Assembly: GCA_002964805.2 (NCBI GenBank)
Contig: PUDQ02000003.1
Coordinates: 1,984,001 to 2,048,000 of the forward strand
Direction of reading: 5' to 3'
DNA from: Trametes villosa
Lineage: Eukaryota > Basidiomycota > Agaricomycetes > Polyporales > Polyporaceae
DNA length: 64,000 nt
Shown: positions 25,152-38,612 of the stretch, in pieces
How the letters are laid out: each line of letters begins with the position of its first letter
How positions within the stretch are numbered: position 1 is the stretch's first letter
Notes under the pieces: generated by a model
Seen by the model: the letters and a program-made list of their open reading frames with translations, nothing else
Told to the model about the DNA's origin: nothing
The model's database searches: none
Position numbers and translations under genes: made by a program

Positions 25152-27377
25152 TCACCGCCGTGAGCGTGCACCGCTCACGTTGTCTCCAACCCACCCTCGA
25201 GGGGCAGGCGAGAACGGTGAAGGGAGGTCCATCGCAAGCGTGAACTCCGCGCCGTTCCGAAGCCCGCCCGCCAGCTCGTCGCCGTTGTCGAAGATCACAG
25301 GGACGGGGACCTTGACGTTCAGCGGTTGACACAGCAGCGAGTCTGGCGACAAGCCACCCTCCGCAGACGAGAGCGAATGGGGCTCGGACACCGATGGCGC
25401 TAGCGACGGGTGTTCCACGCGCATACTCCGTGTGCGAGGTCGGACTATCGGATGAGACTGCGAGTGCGGGAACGCGTAGGGACTGGGCGCAGGTGCCGCA
25501 GCTACAGCTTCAGGCCGGGGAAACGCGAGCAGCCCGCTTTCCAAGTCGTACTCGGGGCTGTTACGCCATTCCTCGTCCTCGACATACTCGTCGAAGCCGT
25601 ACCCGGACTGGTACCCGGCTGGGGAGTCGTCCTCGCTCTCGTCCTCTTCGTCTTCTTCCTCCAGCGAGAACAGCCGCGAGTCGAGCTCCTTCGTCATGAC
25701 CTTGACGCCCGCGCAGGCGCCGGGGACGCCGAACTCCGCGCCCTCGTCTGCCAGACAGGGCGACCGCACGCGATCCTTCTCCTGCGCAGCCTGCGCCTGC
25801 ATGAGCGCGACCGTCTCTGCCGTGATGGGCTCGCAGCGTGCGAGTGGTGAGCTGCGCGCAGGCGTCGACAGGCCGATGAGCGACAGACGCGCGCCGCCCA
25901 CGAAGTCGCGACAGCTCCACGCCCGCCGGCGGCTCTTGATCTCCAGGACAGTGAGGTCGGAGCCGTTCCGTGCGTTCTGCTGGAAGTTGTGGATCTGCCG
26001 GGGGGTAGAGCCCATGCGGGAGAGGACGGAGAAGAGGCGCGCGCGGAGGTTCGTCAGCGCGTGGTACGTCGGCATATCGAAGTCATACCCCGGGGGAGAG
26101 GGGGTGCGCGGCACTTGGGGAAGCGCTTTCGACTCGACGGGGGGGAGTTGTGCGAAGGGGTCCGCGCCGGGGACGAAGGGCGAGCAGATCGGGGAGTCAA
26201 TGGGGGTGTGCACGGAGGAGCCGTCGGTCTCGGTGGTGAGACTCGTCGCGCTGGCACTCGTGCTCGCGGAGATGGTGTCGTCCGAGTCCGAGTCCTGCGA
26301 TAGCTGGCGGATCATGGGCGCGGGCGCCACGGCACCACTGGCCAGCGCGTCGCCGAAGCCCCGCGCGTTCGCATCCATGAGCATCTCCCGTAATCGTTCC
26401 TCGGTCTGCCGAAGCGTGCTCCGCGCAGCCCATGCAGGGTATAGCCCGGGTGGGTACCCTGCTACGTGCGCAGTCCATTCTATACGACGGGGGCTTCCCT
26501 CGAAAGAGGGCGAACCCGTCATAGAGAACATGGGATACACGTGTTCGCGCACCGTGTCTAGCAAGACTGATCGCGCATAGCGACGCAGTATCTGGTCGGG
26601 CTCGAGCACCTTGCAGCCACGGGGTGGAGGAATGGGGTCCCGAGGGCGGATGACCAGCCTGAATCCTGACGGCGGCGGTGGGGGTGGCTCGAGTACTGTA
26701 GGAGAACCAGGCGGCGACATCTGCGTGCGAGAGAATGTCGACGGCGAACGTGAGTGTGAATGCGCGGAGGGAATCTTCAAAGGCGGCAGCGACGAGGGAA
26801 GGATGGGTCCCGAGTTGCGGCCGAGGTTGTCGGGGAGGATGCCCTTGAACGCTGACACGATGGAGCCGAGGAGCGACTTCTGACGTCGGTGCTTTGGCCG
26901 GTGAGAGGACGCTGGCGTCGACGCAGTCTCCACCTGCAAAGGAGGGGGGACGTCCACTACTGGTGACGACGGCATGTCGTGGATCCAGTACCGCCGGCCG
27001 GGCTCCGGGCTCGGGTTGATCCCGCGCGCTGTCGACATGACGAGTTCGAGGGATGCCAGACACCTTGCGGCGTTGCTCATGGCGGACAACGGCCAAGAGA
27101 TGGTGAAGCCATCGAAGAAGACGCATGCGATCATCTGCTGCCTGATGTCGAAGATGACCTCGGTCATGAGCGCAGTCTGCCACGCCGCCTTGTCGAGCGC
27201 GTGGATGTCCCGGGGGTACTCGAGCGCGAGACCCTCCTCCTGCAGGGCCTCCAGGTGGTCGAGCTGGACGCGCCAGGACGCTGGACAGGGCTTGTCCTCG
27301 TCGTGCATCGGGTCCGACATAGTGCAGTTGAACATGATGTCCGTTTGCCCGTAGGGCGGGATTACCCGGACGAGCAT
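25152..27377 (-). CDS. Conserved-looking hypothetical protein, 741 residues
   Basis: A single uninterrupted frame of 742 codons, uncommon among the intron-rich genes here, with GC-rich third positions throughout. I do not recognise a domain. Features: a possibly folded N-terminal part (residues 1-130, including MTEVIFDIRQQMIACVFFDG), Ser/Pro-rich stretches with PPLKIPS and EPPPPPPSGFRL, a second folded-looking segment around DQILRRYARSVLL to YPAWAARSTL, an acidic run LEEEDEEDESEDD, and a final segment VPVIFDNGDELAGG. No signal peptide or membrane span. It could be a regulatory or scaffold protein, but nothing in the sequence proves a role. Confidence 0.8.
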   Translation of the reverse strand: MLVRVIPPYGQTDIMFNCTMSDPMHDEDKPCPASWRVQLDHLEALQEEGLALEYPRDIHALDKAAWQTALMTEVIFDIRQQMIACVFFDGFTISWPLSAMSNAARCLASLELVMSTARGINPSPEPGRRYWIHDMPSSPVVDVPPPLQVETASTPASSHRPKHRRQKSLLGSIVSAFKGILPDNLGRNSGPILPSSLPPLKIPSAHSHSRSPSTFSRTQMSPPGSPTVLEPPPPPPSGFRLVIRPRDPIPPPRGCKVLEPDQILRRYARSVLLDTVREHVYPMFSMTGSPSFEGSPRRIEWTAHVAGYPPGLYPAWAARSTLRQTEERLREMLMDANARGFGDALASGAVAPAPMIRQLSQDSDSDDTISASTSASATSLTTETDGSSVHTPIDSPICSPFVPGADPFAQLPPVESKALPQVPRTPSPPGYDFDMPTYHALTNLRARLFSVLSRMGSTPRQIHNFQQNARNGSDLTVLEIKSRRRAWSCRDFVGGARLSLIGLSTPARSSPLARCEPITAETVALMQAQAAQEKDRVRSPCLADEGAEFGVPGACAGVKVMTKELDSRLFSLEEEDEEDESEDDSPAGYQSGYGFDEYVEDEEWRNSPEYDLESGLLAFPRPEAVAAAPAPSPYAFPHSQSHPIVRPRTRSMRVEHPSLAPSVSEPHSLSSAEGGLSPDSLLCQPLNVKVPVPVIFDNGDELAGGLRNGAEFTLAMDLPSPFSPAPRGWVGDNVSGARSRR

Positions 27378-28251
27378 GTCGGCGGATTAGTAGGTATTAG
27401 GATACGATATGAATGATTGTAGATGTCGGCCAGCGGGTATATGCTGTGAGCGAGCACGTCAGTACAGGGTCTCGACAGGAACTGCGGGGAGGATGCTGCA
27501 AGTGACGCAAATCGGCCTGGCTTATCGGGCCCATGGTGGTAGCTCCCAGCTTGCCCATGAGCTTCGACTTAATAGCTCGACCCTGCGTAATGCACCCAAA
27601 AACTCCGCTACATAGTCCACCACGTAGCTCCCGGCGATTTGCACCACGAGACAGACGTCCGACACGATTGTGGCTAATGCTCCGCCCAGCCACAATACCC
27701 TTGCTCCCCGGCGCATTTTGCATGCTGGAATATATAAAATGCGACTCACTTGGTATATTGGTTTCAGAGAATCGGATCTATGAGGACGACGACGATAGTC
27801 CGCAGACTCTGCAGCGGTGGTATGACGAGGGGCGGGGGCTAGACACGGGGTAGTTCGAGGCCAGCAGGGAAGGGCGTGATGCACGGCGGGGTCCACGTTG
27901 AAAAGTCGACCAGAGATTCAGAAAAATGACCAGTGGATATCGAGGTTTTTCAGAGCGATTGAGGAGAGCAGGAGAGGCGAGGTCGACCGAAGGGAAAAGA
28001 CGGAGGATACGGACGACGCCACACCGGGGGTGACAAAGAGGTCGCAGCAGCGTGACGTCAACGACAAAGAAAACGGCGCGCACGCCGGTCAGCAGCAGTC
28101 GGGCGCCGTCGGGGACGATGAGCACGCACCTACACTCGTCGACGGGCGGGGGGTCGTCGTCGCTGGGCGCGGCGGCGGAGGAGGGTGCCGGATTCGAGCT
28201 ATATATGTGCTTACGTAATACACTAATACGGCAAAACCACGCATCCCCGCG
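27378..28251. other. Intergenic between unknown gene and PNP
   Basis: 874 bp carrying the promoter of the 741-residue gene and the end of PNP. No TATA box is obvious and no gene is seen. Confidence 0.5.
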
Positions 28252-29667
28252 TCAGCCGCGCTTCGACTCGCTCGCGATCAGCTCGACAATCTTCTCGACC
28301 AGATTCTTCATCACCTCCGCCTTCTGCTTTCCGATTAAAAGCACCTCCTCGTGCGAGACCACCTCCTCTGCCTGCTGCACGATCGGCTTCCCAGCCAGCT
28401 AGTGCGCGCACGGAGATGAGCTTCGGGAAGTGATACGCCGCGCGCGGGGAGAGGGGGACTTACCTCCGCCTCGACCTCCTCCTTGATACTTCTGTACTTG
28501 TCCGGGATCACGACCATGTTCGTGACGAGGCTGAGCACGGCCACCTCGAGCCCTTCCTCCTTCCCAGCGACGACCTCAGGAACAGTGCTCATGCCGACGA
28601 CGTCGGCGCCGGCGTTCCTCAGCATCCTTCCCTCCGCGGGAGTCTCGTACGTCGGGCCAGACACCCACGCGTAGACACCCTCGGCGAGCGCGTCGAGCCC
28701 CAGCTTGAGTTTGTGTGACGCAAGGAACACGAGCCGGCGGAGCGACGCCGAGTACGCGGTGGACAAGGGGAGGAAGCGCGGGTACTCGGGGTTGACTGGG
28801 GGCCCGAGCAGCGGGTTCATTCCTGTCAGGTTCGGGAGCGCCAGGTGGTCCTGGATCACGACAACTGCATGCGCCTGTCAGAACATGGCCTAGGCGCAAG
28901 TACAAAACGCACTCGTTCCGACGGCGATATTGGGGTTGAGAGCACCAGCGGCATTTGTGACTACCGTGCAACTGTTAGCCGCTATGACGTTCAGTGAAGA
29001 AAACAGTACGTACTAATGAGATGCGTTATGCCCAAACGTGCCATCACGCGAATAGGGTATACCACGGTCGCGAGCCCGTGCCCCTCATAGGGGTGAAGCT
29101 ATCTAGGCCGCAGATTCAGTGGCGGATTCGCATACCCACCACGGAGGCAATCCCATAAGCACAGACAAGAGAAGTGCGCTAGAAGCCCCTGCGGAGGCCT
29201 TCCTTTCCCCTTCCATTTGGAGGAAAGTCGAGGCTTCCAGCGCATCTCTCTCGCCTGTGCGTATGGCTCCACCTGCCGTGGCACGCGCGGGGTGCATGCG
29301 GCTTACGCGTCCAAGCATCGCAACGACGGGCACGCCCTCGCCGGGGCCAATCAACCCAAACGCGAGCAAGCTCTTGTGCCCAGGCACTGCGCGAGGCAAT
29401 CACGACAGTGGCGCTGTCAGCCTACCGCCCACACAGCGCAGGGCGCGTGGCGCACGCACCTGTGCTCTTGCCGAAGCCGGGGAGGGTGGCGTAGGGCACC
29501 TCGACGACGTCGCGGATTGACTCGGCGAGCGTGCTGAGGCCGGAGCCACAGACTATGCCGACCCGGGGGCGGCGCAGCTTCTCGGGCAGGACCGAGGCCA
29601 GCTTGGCGAGCGTCGCCTCGAAGGGGAGCGACTGCGATTCGGTCTGTTCTGCGCCTACGCCTGCCAT
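28252..29667 (-). CDS. PNP1: Purine nucleoside phosphorylase
   Basis: Six exons (29667-29460, 29386-29307, 29098-29014, 28960-28913, 28864-28464, 28398-28252) give 322 residues, the expected size. The enzyme splits inosine and guanosine with phosphate for purine salvage in the cytosol. Signatures: GIVCGSGLSTLAE (phosphate loop), VPGHKSLLAFG, MLGR followed across an intron by LHPYEGHGLA, TNAAGALNPN, IQDHLALPN, GPTYETPAE, VVGMSTVPE and SLVTNM, where the Asn corresponds to the purine-binding Asn243 of the human enzyme. All active-site blocks are intact. Start chosen at the ATG 36 codons before GIVCGSG. Confidence 0.95.
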
Positions 29668-31944
29668 GTTTCTTGTCGAGTCGGAATTCGTTGGTGAGGT
29701 TGCGCGATCTCAGCAGGCGAGATGCTGGTTCGAAGCAAGAGGGAGAGATAGAGCCCGAGATCGATAGTGACATCGCCCGATTTGGAAGTCGACTAAGATC
29801 GCGCCCCGGAGCGCCCACGCTCAGGAACAGCGCCACCGCGACTTGCGTCCCGCCCCCGCAGCGTAAACTCCCTCACAATACCCGCTTAGACTCATCCCAG
29901 GCTGTCGGCTTGAAACCTGCAGAGTGGTAGCACCTACGTCATGGAGACAGCGGCGAACCTCGCCGCCTCGCGGGCTCTCATACTACTAACAAAGCCGGTG
30001 ACTGCGATCTTCAACGTCGACAGAGAGCGCGGTATCCTGTGTCCTGTGATATCAAACCGTAATGAGTGTCTATATGGGTTGCCTAGCTATGATCTCCGGA
30101 TGTGCCGCTCGAAAACTTGTTCTCGGCCCGGCACTGTTCGGGCCGCTTTGCATACCCGAATTTCTAGTCGATGTACTTTACCGCTATGTATAGACAACAG
30201 GCGGATGAGTCACTCATATCTTCTGCCAGTGAATGGATCATATACCCCGGACTGTCAGTATCTAATTACATCCTGTTTGCATACATCTGTCAAGAGAGCT
30301 GTCGAATGCCTGCCAGTGTCATGTCTCTTCCTCCGGCGTTAACTATGGGGCCGAGCTATTGTTCCAATGACACAAGGAGCGAAATCCGAGGGCACCGTGC
30401 GAGCCGTCGCAACGGCTTGCACCGCCGCCACCACCCCCAACGGAAGACGCGACTGCGGCTTCCGGGTGCCTGTGCCACGCAACGATCCCCGGAGAATGCG
30501 CCAGAAATACCTTCTCGAGTCACCAAGCGCTAGGCTTTTAGCTATCCGGTGCCGAGTGTGAGCCATAGAGCGCTAGGTGTACTTTTGCTCCTCCGGTTGG
30601 GTGGGTGTGTGATGCGCGTTGACACAGCGGGAGGCTGTGGTACGTGGGCCCTGACATCCGGCGCCTTCGAGTTAAACTCTCAGCTGAGATAATGCCGCGT
30701 TTGCATGTATACCGGGCTCAAGACGGCCTCTTTTTGGTCCTCGCTTTCAACGTTACGAACAGATGGATGGAAGGCTAGCGCCAAATCAGTGTCGTATGTG
30801 CAGACCTGGAACCACTGTGCATGCCACATTCGGACATTGCACAGCCCAGCACTGCCACACCTGGTTCTACGGCATCGTAAGCGCTCACACCGTCGTCCTC
30901 GCTCTTGCCGCGATCTTGCCGGCCAACCAGCGTTCCTTGTACCCTGTGCTGCTTCCTTCCCCGTCAGTCTGTGCGAAAGCGAAGATTTTAGGGGTACGAA
31001 GCTGTGGCAGTTCTACCGCCCGACCGCGCCTATTCCGCTCGAACACAGCTCGTTGCCGAGCCGGAATTGTAGCAACGTCGCGGCCGCCGGCAGACCGAGG
31101 TCGTACTAAAGCGGTATTAGCATGTATCCTGCGGAGACACCGGATGTGGATGGGGTGGAAAGACTGAGGCACACAAATGAGCGAGGTCAACAACCTGGTG
31201 CACGATGGAAGCAATGCAACGAGTCCTACCGCGCTGCGTTGGCAGTGTACTCCCTCCCACGCCGCTGTCATCTTCTGACATCCCATCGTCCGTTGATTCT
31301 AACCCTCCGAACCGGAGCAACGACTGCAGCGGGGACCGTATAAGGGAGCGGGTATGTTGTATTCCGTCTCCTGATCTTCGTATCGGTTAAATTCGGCTCA
31401 TTTTGCGTTTTCTTACATAGTGAAATTCGTCGTGAGGCGTGACAAATCCCCGCAAAGCAGTCACCAACAGCGTTGCTCTCGCAGCAGCGAGATGAAATGT
31501 GGCGCGCAATGTGTCGCAGAACCTCGCCCGGATCTTGCGCGCATTCCCAACAGTCTCCCATGTTCTTGACAACCGCACCCGGGCGGGACCACAACCACTC
31601 ACCGCGGATGTTGGACAACCATGCAGTTCTGGGAAATTTGGCTTCGAATCGCTGCGGGCGGGTTGGACCCTGATTACTGCTGGACCGCACCGCTGGGTCA
31701 CAGCACATGGATGACTCGGGAGCCTGCGCGCACGACTGTCGGCCGTCTTGAGAGGTATGTGAATCCTCCTAACTGCATATGCTCGGAGCGCGCTGACAGG
31801 GTAATTGGGTACCCGCGATTGGTCATATCCGCACGCGGCCAGGGTCTGCCGTACATCCCGACTCGCAGCGGTGTACCTGTGTACCTGTTCATACTTACTG
31901 CGTTGTTTGCTATGAGTTGAGCGCGTATGTCGAGGACGGGCAAG
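29668..31944. other. 2.3 kb intergenic between PNP and MnP
   Basis: Only short, motif-free frames. It should contain the PNP promoter and the distal MnP promoter. Sequences matching the fungal metal-response core TGCRCNC occur at about 31537 and 31722, but such short matches are expected by chance in GC-rich DNA. Confidence 0.5.
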
Positions 31945-31950
31945 TATAAA
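31945..31950 (+). promoter_or_regulatory. TATA box of MnP gene
   Basis: TATAAA, 129 nt before the ATG, followed by a C/T-rich leader. Confidence 0.7.
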
Positions 31951-32078
31951 GCCACTCGGTGTGCGTCGGAAAACCTCAGCGCACTCTTACGCTCTTTCCT
32001 CTTCTCTCTCGCTCCTTCGCCGTCTTCCTCTCAACCCAACCACCTTCCTTTCCGTACTACCAGTACTACTAATTCACA

Positions 32079-33767
<1,689 letters not shown>

Positions 33768-34520
33768 ACGGTGGGCGGACCGCGTGTGAACTAATATCTT
33801 GGGATTGGGTTGTAATTATTGAGTCTAGCGCGCTCGTTTCTTCTCGGATCCGCTGGAGTTATTGTAGTCGTGCATAGTGGTGCTAGCCCTGTACGCGGGC
33901 ATACTATTGCCCCGGTGTATCAGTGTAGTACCCAGTAATGTGATGCTGCCATTCCTACCGTATTGGCGGCTGGTCTACGGCTACCCGGCCAATTGTTCAC
34001 CGCTTCGCGCAAGCATCCGTGCAAGACACCGGCGAAGACGTCCAGTTAGACATCTGAGAAACCACAAGACTCCGCTTGGTTTGATGCACGAACGTGTTGT
34101 ATCACTAGCCGCGAGTCATGGGTATGGATGGACGACGCGCAGGCTCTGACGACTCGGACAGTCTGCGTACGTGTACACGAATCCCAGACCTCTAACACAC
34201 GACGTGGCATGTTCGTGAAGCCTTGTCCGGGTACGCAGCGAAGAAACGGCTAGTGGTAATGATGACAATGACGACGGGACGTGCGGATAGCAATGCTGGG
34301 ATGCGGAACGCTGATGCTGATGCTAATGATGCTAATGTCGACTGTGACAGATATGCGATGGACGAACCCCAACCGGGACCGCCCGACGGGTGGTGCGCAA
34401 CGAAGAATGGAGCAATGACGGCCTGCGTGCATGCCTGTATCTCCTCCTCTCCCAACACTGACCTGCCTCCTTCCCCGAGTACCCGAACGCCCGAGCTCCC
34501 GGGAAACCCACGCACCCGGC
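33768..34520. other. Convergent spacer MnP-Ldb17
   Basis: 753 bp between two 3' ends. A run of GATGCTAAT-like short repeats lies near 34310-34340. No gene. Confidence 0.5.
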
Positions 34521-37016
34521 CTACATCCCCCCGGACGCCTTCCTCGCGCCCGCGGAGAGCACAGCCAAGTTGGGCTGCGAAGACGCCGCTAGGGCGCTCA
34601 GCGGGCTCGCGCCTCGCCCGACCGGCACCGCCGGCGGCTTCCGCCTCTTCTTCACTGGGGGAGGCGGCGCAGCCCGCCTGTGCGGAGACGACGGCGCGGC
34701 GGTGGACGAGCCGAGCGACGTCGTCGACGATGACGCGGACGACGGGCTCGACAGCGAGAACGCGAACGAGCGCTCCGTGGGCGACACCGGGGTGTGCTGC
34801 CCGGGGGACGTCGGGGAGAGCACGCGGATCTCTGGGGGCGAGCCGCTCGCGGGCTCGTCGACGTACGGCGCCGCGCCGTCGAGGATGTGGTGCGGGGAGG
34901 ATTGGTGCACGGAGAGCGCGGCGAAGGTGCCCGTGGTGGACTCGACGTCGAACGAGCCCGCGCGGAAGCGGTGCTTCGCGGACGCGGCGCCCGGGTGCGC
35001 GGCGGCGGCGGCGACGCGCGGGAGGCTCGACGCGCTGTCCCCGCTGCCGTGCCGCATGCCGTGGTGCGCGGACACCGCGCGCGCGGACATCTTGTACGGC
35101 GGCTCGTCCGCGCGGGCGTGTGGGGCGTGGTTCGTGCGGGACTGGGATGACGAGGCTGGGGTGGGGAGGGGCAGGTGCTCCGCGCTGCGGCTCGCCTTCC
35201 CGTTCTTGCCCCGTAACGAGCCCATCCGCTCTAGCTGTGCCTTCGGCCCTCCGGACCCCGACGTTGGTCCAGCGGAATGCGGCGCCTGTGCGGACGAGAC
35301 TGCGTCGAGCCCGGGGCTCTCGCCGCGCTGCATGTCGCCCTCCCACATGCTGAACTTGCGCTGCTCTGGTCTTGCCGCCGCCGTCTTCCGGAACTGGACG
35401 CACCAGTCGCCGCTGAGGCAGCGCTCGACGAGCCGCTTCGTCGTGGGATCGATGTCGCGGATCGACTCGTTCTCGATCAGGTTCTCGAGCGTGCGCACGA
35501 TCTGCGGTCGCTTGTAGGGCATGTTCCGCAGCTGCGTCTTGGTGAGAAGTGGATGGAGGACGCGCAGGTATGTGTGCCGTAACTACGGTCATCGCGTCAA
35601 TGGTGGCAGACAGATGAAAACAAAATGCACTCACCGACTCGTTCTCCTCGTCAATGTCACCAATCTCGCGTAGAAACACGTCCACGAGCACACACAGGTC
35701 ATTCGTGTAGAAGTACTCCGACATGCCCTTCGTCGTGAAGAGCAGATAGAGCAGCTTCAGCACGAGCAGCTGCATGCAGAGGTCTTCGGCGGTCCGGTCC
35801 GCACGATTCAGCATGAAGATCAGGTTCTCGCCGAACGTGGGGCTCGATGACGCGCGGAGCATCAGCACGCGCAGCACCCGGTTCGCGTTCTCCGGACTTC
35901 GCGAGTCTTCTTGCTGCTGCGCCAGTCCGCCCTGGGAGAGAGGCGTGTGTGGCTGTAGAGACGCGACCATGAATTGCTCGTTCAAGGCGACCTGGAACGC
36001 GTCAGCTTATGCGCACAGAGGGCTGGAGGGTACATACGATGAGCTTGATGACCGAGTAGTTGAATGTCTCGTCCTGTACGTCGCGTGTCTGTTCCACAAG
36101 GTCGAACAGGTAGTCGATGAACGAGTCTTCAAATATTCCTGCAGACACGCAGTCAGCAATCCAGATCCTGGATAGAGTCTGAGCGCGGGAACCTACGAAG
36201 ATCTGGTATCGACATCTTCTGGACCCTACAGACCTCGTACAGAATCATGACCGAGAGCGTCCTGAGCTTCGCCTCAATGGGCACCCCGACCGCGCGCCCG
36301 GAGCTCGATCCAGTTCCCGCACCGTAGAACGCGTCATCAATCTCTCCGTCGACATCAAGACGAACGTGGTCCATGAGCAGGAGAAGAAGTGGCTGCCAGC
36401 GCTTCTGAGAGCGCAGAAAGGAGGGCTTCCGGCGACCCCATGAGAGCATGACGCTGTACAGAACCATCTCATAATGTGGGTCTGTGTTCTGTGGAACCTC
36501 GGTATGAACGATCATGATGATAGCCTTAGTAAATGAAGCGTACCGTCTTGGCATCATCAGTCAAGAGCTCGCTCATACGCTCGCTATGGAAGGCAAAGAG
36601 TTCCGAGGCCAGCAGCATGTCACATGCGTGTTCGAGCTGCAGGGGGCTTTGCAAATACTGCTCTGTTCAGCGCCATTAGCGGGCCGCCAATTAGTCGCAC
36701 GCCAAAGTAATATGACGTGAGCTTTACGACGCAAGCTAGGGCGATCCGGCACTTACCATGGTAGGCCGCGCAGAAGGATATGTAGCGTCGTAAGGTGGCG
36801 TCAAGTTTGAGCAGGGTACAGTCCTCGGGTAGATGGAGTATGTCCTCGAGTTCTGTGCCGAGTAAGGGTCAGTTGCCTGCTCGGTACTAGAGAACAGGAA
36901 TCGCCACAGAAACCGTAGACTGATGAGTCCACGCAAAATAACACACCTGACCAGAACTGCTGGGCAGTTTCTATGATGTACACGATTCCGAAGACGTCCA
37001 TCGGTGGCGGATACAT
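34521..37016 (-). CDS. LDB17: SPIN90/Ldb17 family actin regulator
   Basis: Seven exons (37016-36947, 36852-36757, 36662-36544, 36488-36197, 36138-36038, 35991-35635, 35582-34521) give 698 residues. The helical repeat core matches the SPIN90/Ldb17 domain: LLVLKLLYLLFTTKGMSEYF, YTNDLCVLVDVFLREI, then, across an intron, LRHTYLRVLHPLLTKTQL. The C-terminal 350 residues are Ser/Pro-rich and include the SH3-ligand-like stretch PPPPVKKRRKPPAVPVGR. In yeasts these proteins (Ldb17, Dip1) act at endocytic actin patches, and Dip1 starts Arp2/3 activity without a mother filament. The start is the ATG giving MYPPPMDVFGIVY; a further upstream exon cannot be excluded. Confidence 0.9.
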
Positions 37017-38252
37017 TCCGGGTGGTATCGGAGGGGGGTATGTATGCGCGATTGGCGACTCCGGAGCCCGCCAAGATGGGGGCCGATAGCGTGGGTGGCT
37101 TGTCTGGACAAGTCGTGTTACTGTTTGACGAAAGCGCGTATAGCTTAGTCAGTGAGAGGACATGATAGAGTGTATAGTACGCACGACAGCAAGACGTGTT
37201 CCGCTCAGGATATCGCTCTGCGGGACTCCTTGGATCGATGGCTGTGTGCGGGGAAATGGGCCGGGGGTGGAGGCGTCTGTTCCGCTCGAGTTGTGTTCGG
37301 AACGCTGGTGAATCGTCGGTGCTTGCTCGCAAGAGACTAGGATGTGGTATATATGCGCTTTCCGACTCGCGGCGAGAGCGTGAGTGTCGTCGTGGCGGTC
37401 AGAGGGGAAGGAGGGGAGGAGAGGAGCGTGTTTTCTGCAGGCTGCCGACATCAGCCTGCACGGAGCGCTTGTGCGCTTAAGGCCGAATGTTCCTCCAAGC
37501 GCCCGCCATTATCGACCACGTGGCGGGCTGTGCCTGAACATCGTCATTTGCCACAGCGCCTCAGCCACCCGTTAACGTTCTGCCTCTCATCATGACCCAG
37601 AGTCTAAACCATTGTTTATTCGTCTATCCGCGCGTCGGGCACACTTTTTACGACAACAACAGTACTCTTGAAAAGGCAGACCTTACAAAAGCGTAGCACG
37701 GCATTAAGGCTCGTCTCAACAAACTGAAGGACATCCAATGCCGGCACGACTCCCTCCCAGTGAGAAACACACATACTTCATTCAGTCTCGGATAAGTTAT
37801 AATGATGAATAACTCACTTTCATGCCTCCAGGGCCGACCGTGGTGTGGCTAATGCCCCGCCAAGGTCACCCACCAGGATATGTTATATGGCTTCGAGCGA
37901 CGCATTATAGCTTGCCATAATCGTGCCCCTCCGTCCACGTCTCAACGGAGCTTACGAACACATAACGAGGATATATCGCCGCACTAACCTCGATCCATGG
38001 TTCTCCGGATGATCAGCCCAGCGGGAAACTATGCCGTCGTGGTATGTTCACAGTAGGACAAAACAGGATCCCAAAAGTACTCACACATAAACACTACGCA
38101 GAGGAGAAACACATCCTCCTGTGTTAATAGCAACCGATCGAATTGCAGGCGGTTGAACGCCCGCTGAGTCATACACAGCGAATACGAAAACCTCCCCTTC
38201 CTCTCCCTCCTTTCCACTCCGCCCGACACCCTCTGCGCTCTTCCGCTCCCGC
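37017..38252. other. 1.2 kb intergenic region
   Basis: Contains the Ldb17 promoter and the 3' side of the small secreted protein gene. No gene or repeat recognised. Confidence 0.5.
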
Positions 38253-38612
38253 CTACTCGCAGTTGCAGAACCCGACGTCCAGGCGGGCCGACTTCCCGTT
38301 GAAGTCGAAGTTGTAGATCCCGCCGTCCTTGTGTCCCTGGCACTGGTCGATCACGTTCTGGAATCCGTCCCAGCACTCCTGCTGCGTCGCGAACTGCCCG
38401 TCGAGCGTGACGTGCGCCCAGCCCCAGGTGATGGCGGACGAGTGCGACCAGTCGTCCCCGCCGCAGAACGCCTGGCGGGCCGCCTCGACGCTCGTGCGGC
38501 TCTCGCACTGCTTGCAGCCGCTCTGCTTGTAGCAGCTCGCGGCGAGCGCGCCGGGGGCCGCGGCGGTGAGGGCGACGGCGAGCGTGGTGAGGGTGGCGAA
38601 GTTGAACTGCAT
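38253..38612 (-). CDS. Small secreted cysteine-rich protein
   Basis: Intronless 119-residue frame. A clear signal peptide (MQFNFATLTTLAVALTAAAP, cleavage probably after ALA) leaves a mature protein of about 95 residues with eight cysteines, including the opening pattern CYKQSGCKQC and the closing GFCNC, enough for four disulfides. In between are conserved-looking aromatic stretches (AITWGWAHVTLDG; CWDGFQNVIDQC). I do not recognise the family. Secreted proteins of this size in wood-decay fungi are produced in large numbers and may protect, bind glycans or signal, but no function is claimed. The upstream in-frame ATG would add 17 residues before the signal peptide and is less likely. Confidence 0.82.
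   Translation of the reverse strand: MQFNFATLTTLAVALTAAAPGALAASCYKQSGCKQCESRTSVEAARQAFCGGDDWSHSSAITWGWAHVTLDGQFATQQECWDGFQNVIDQCQGHKDGGIYNFDFNGKSARLDVGFCNCE

Noticed and set aside
31500..31730. Metal-response elements before MnP
   Set aside because: Matches to TGCRCNC exist but are too short and too frequent in GC-rich DNA to support as sites.
34192..35985. 597-codon minus-strand frame
   Set aside because: Only its first part is real Ldb17 coding; beyond the donor at 35634 it reads through an intron and out of frame.
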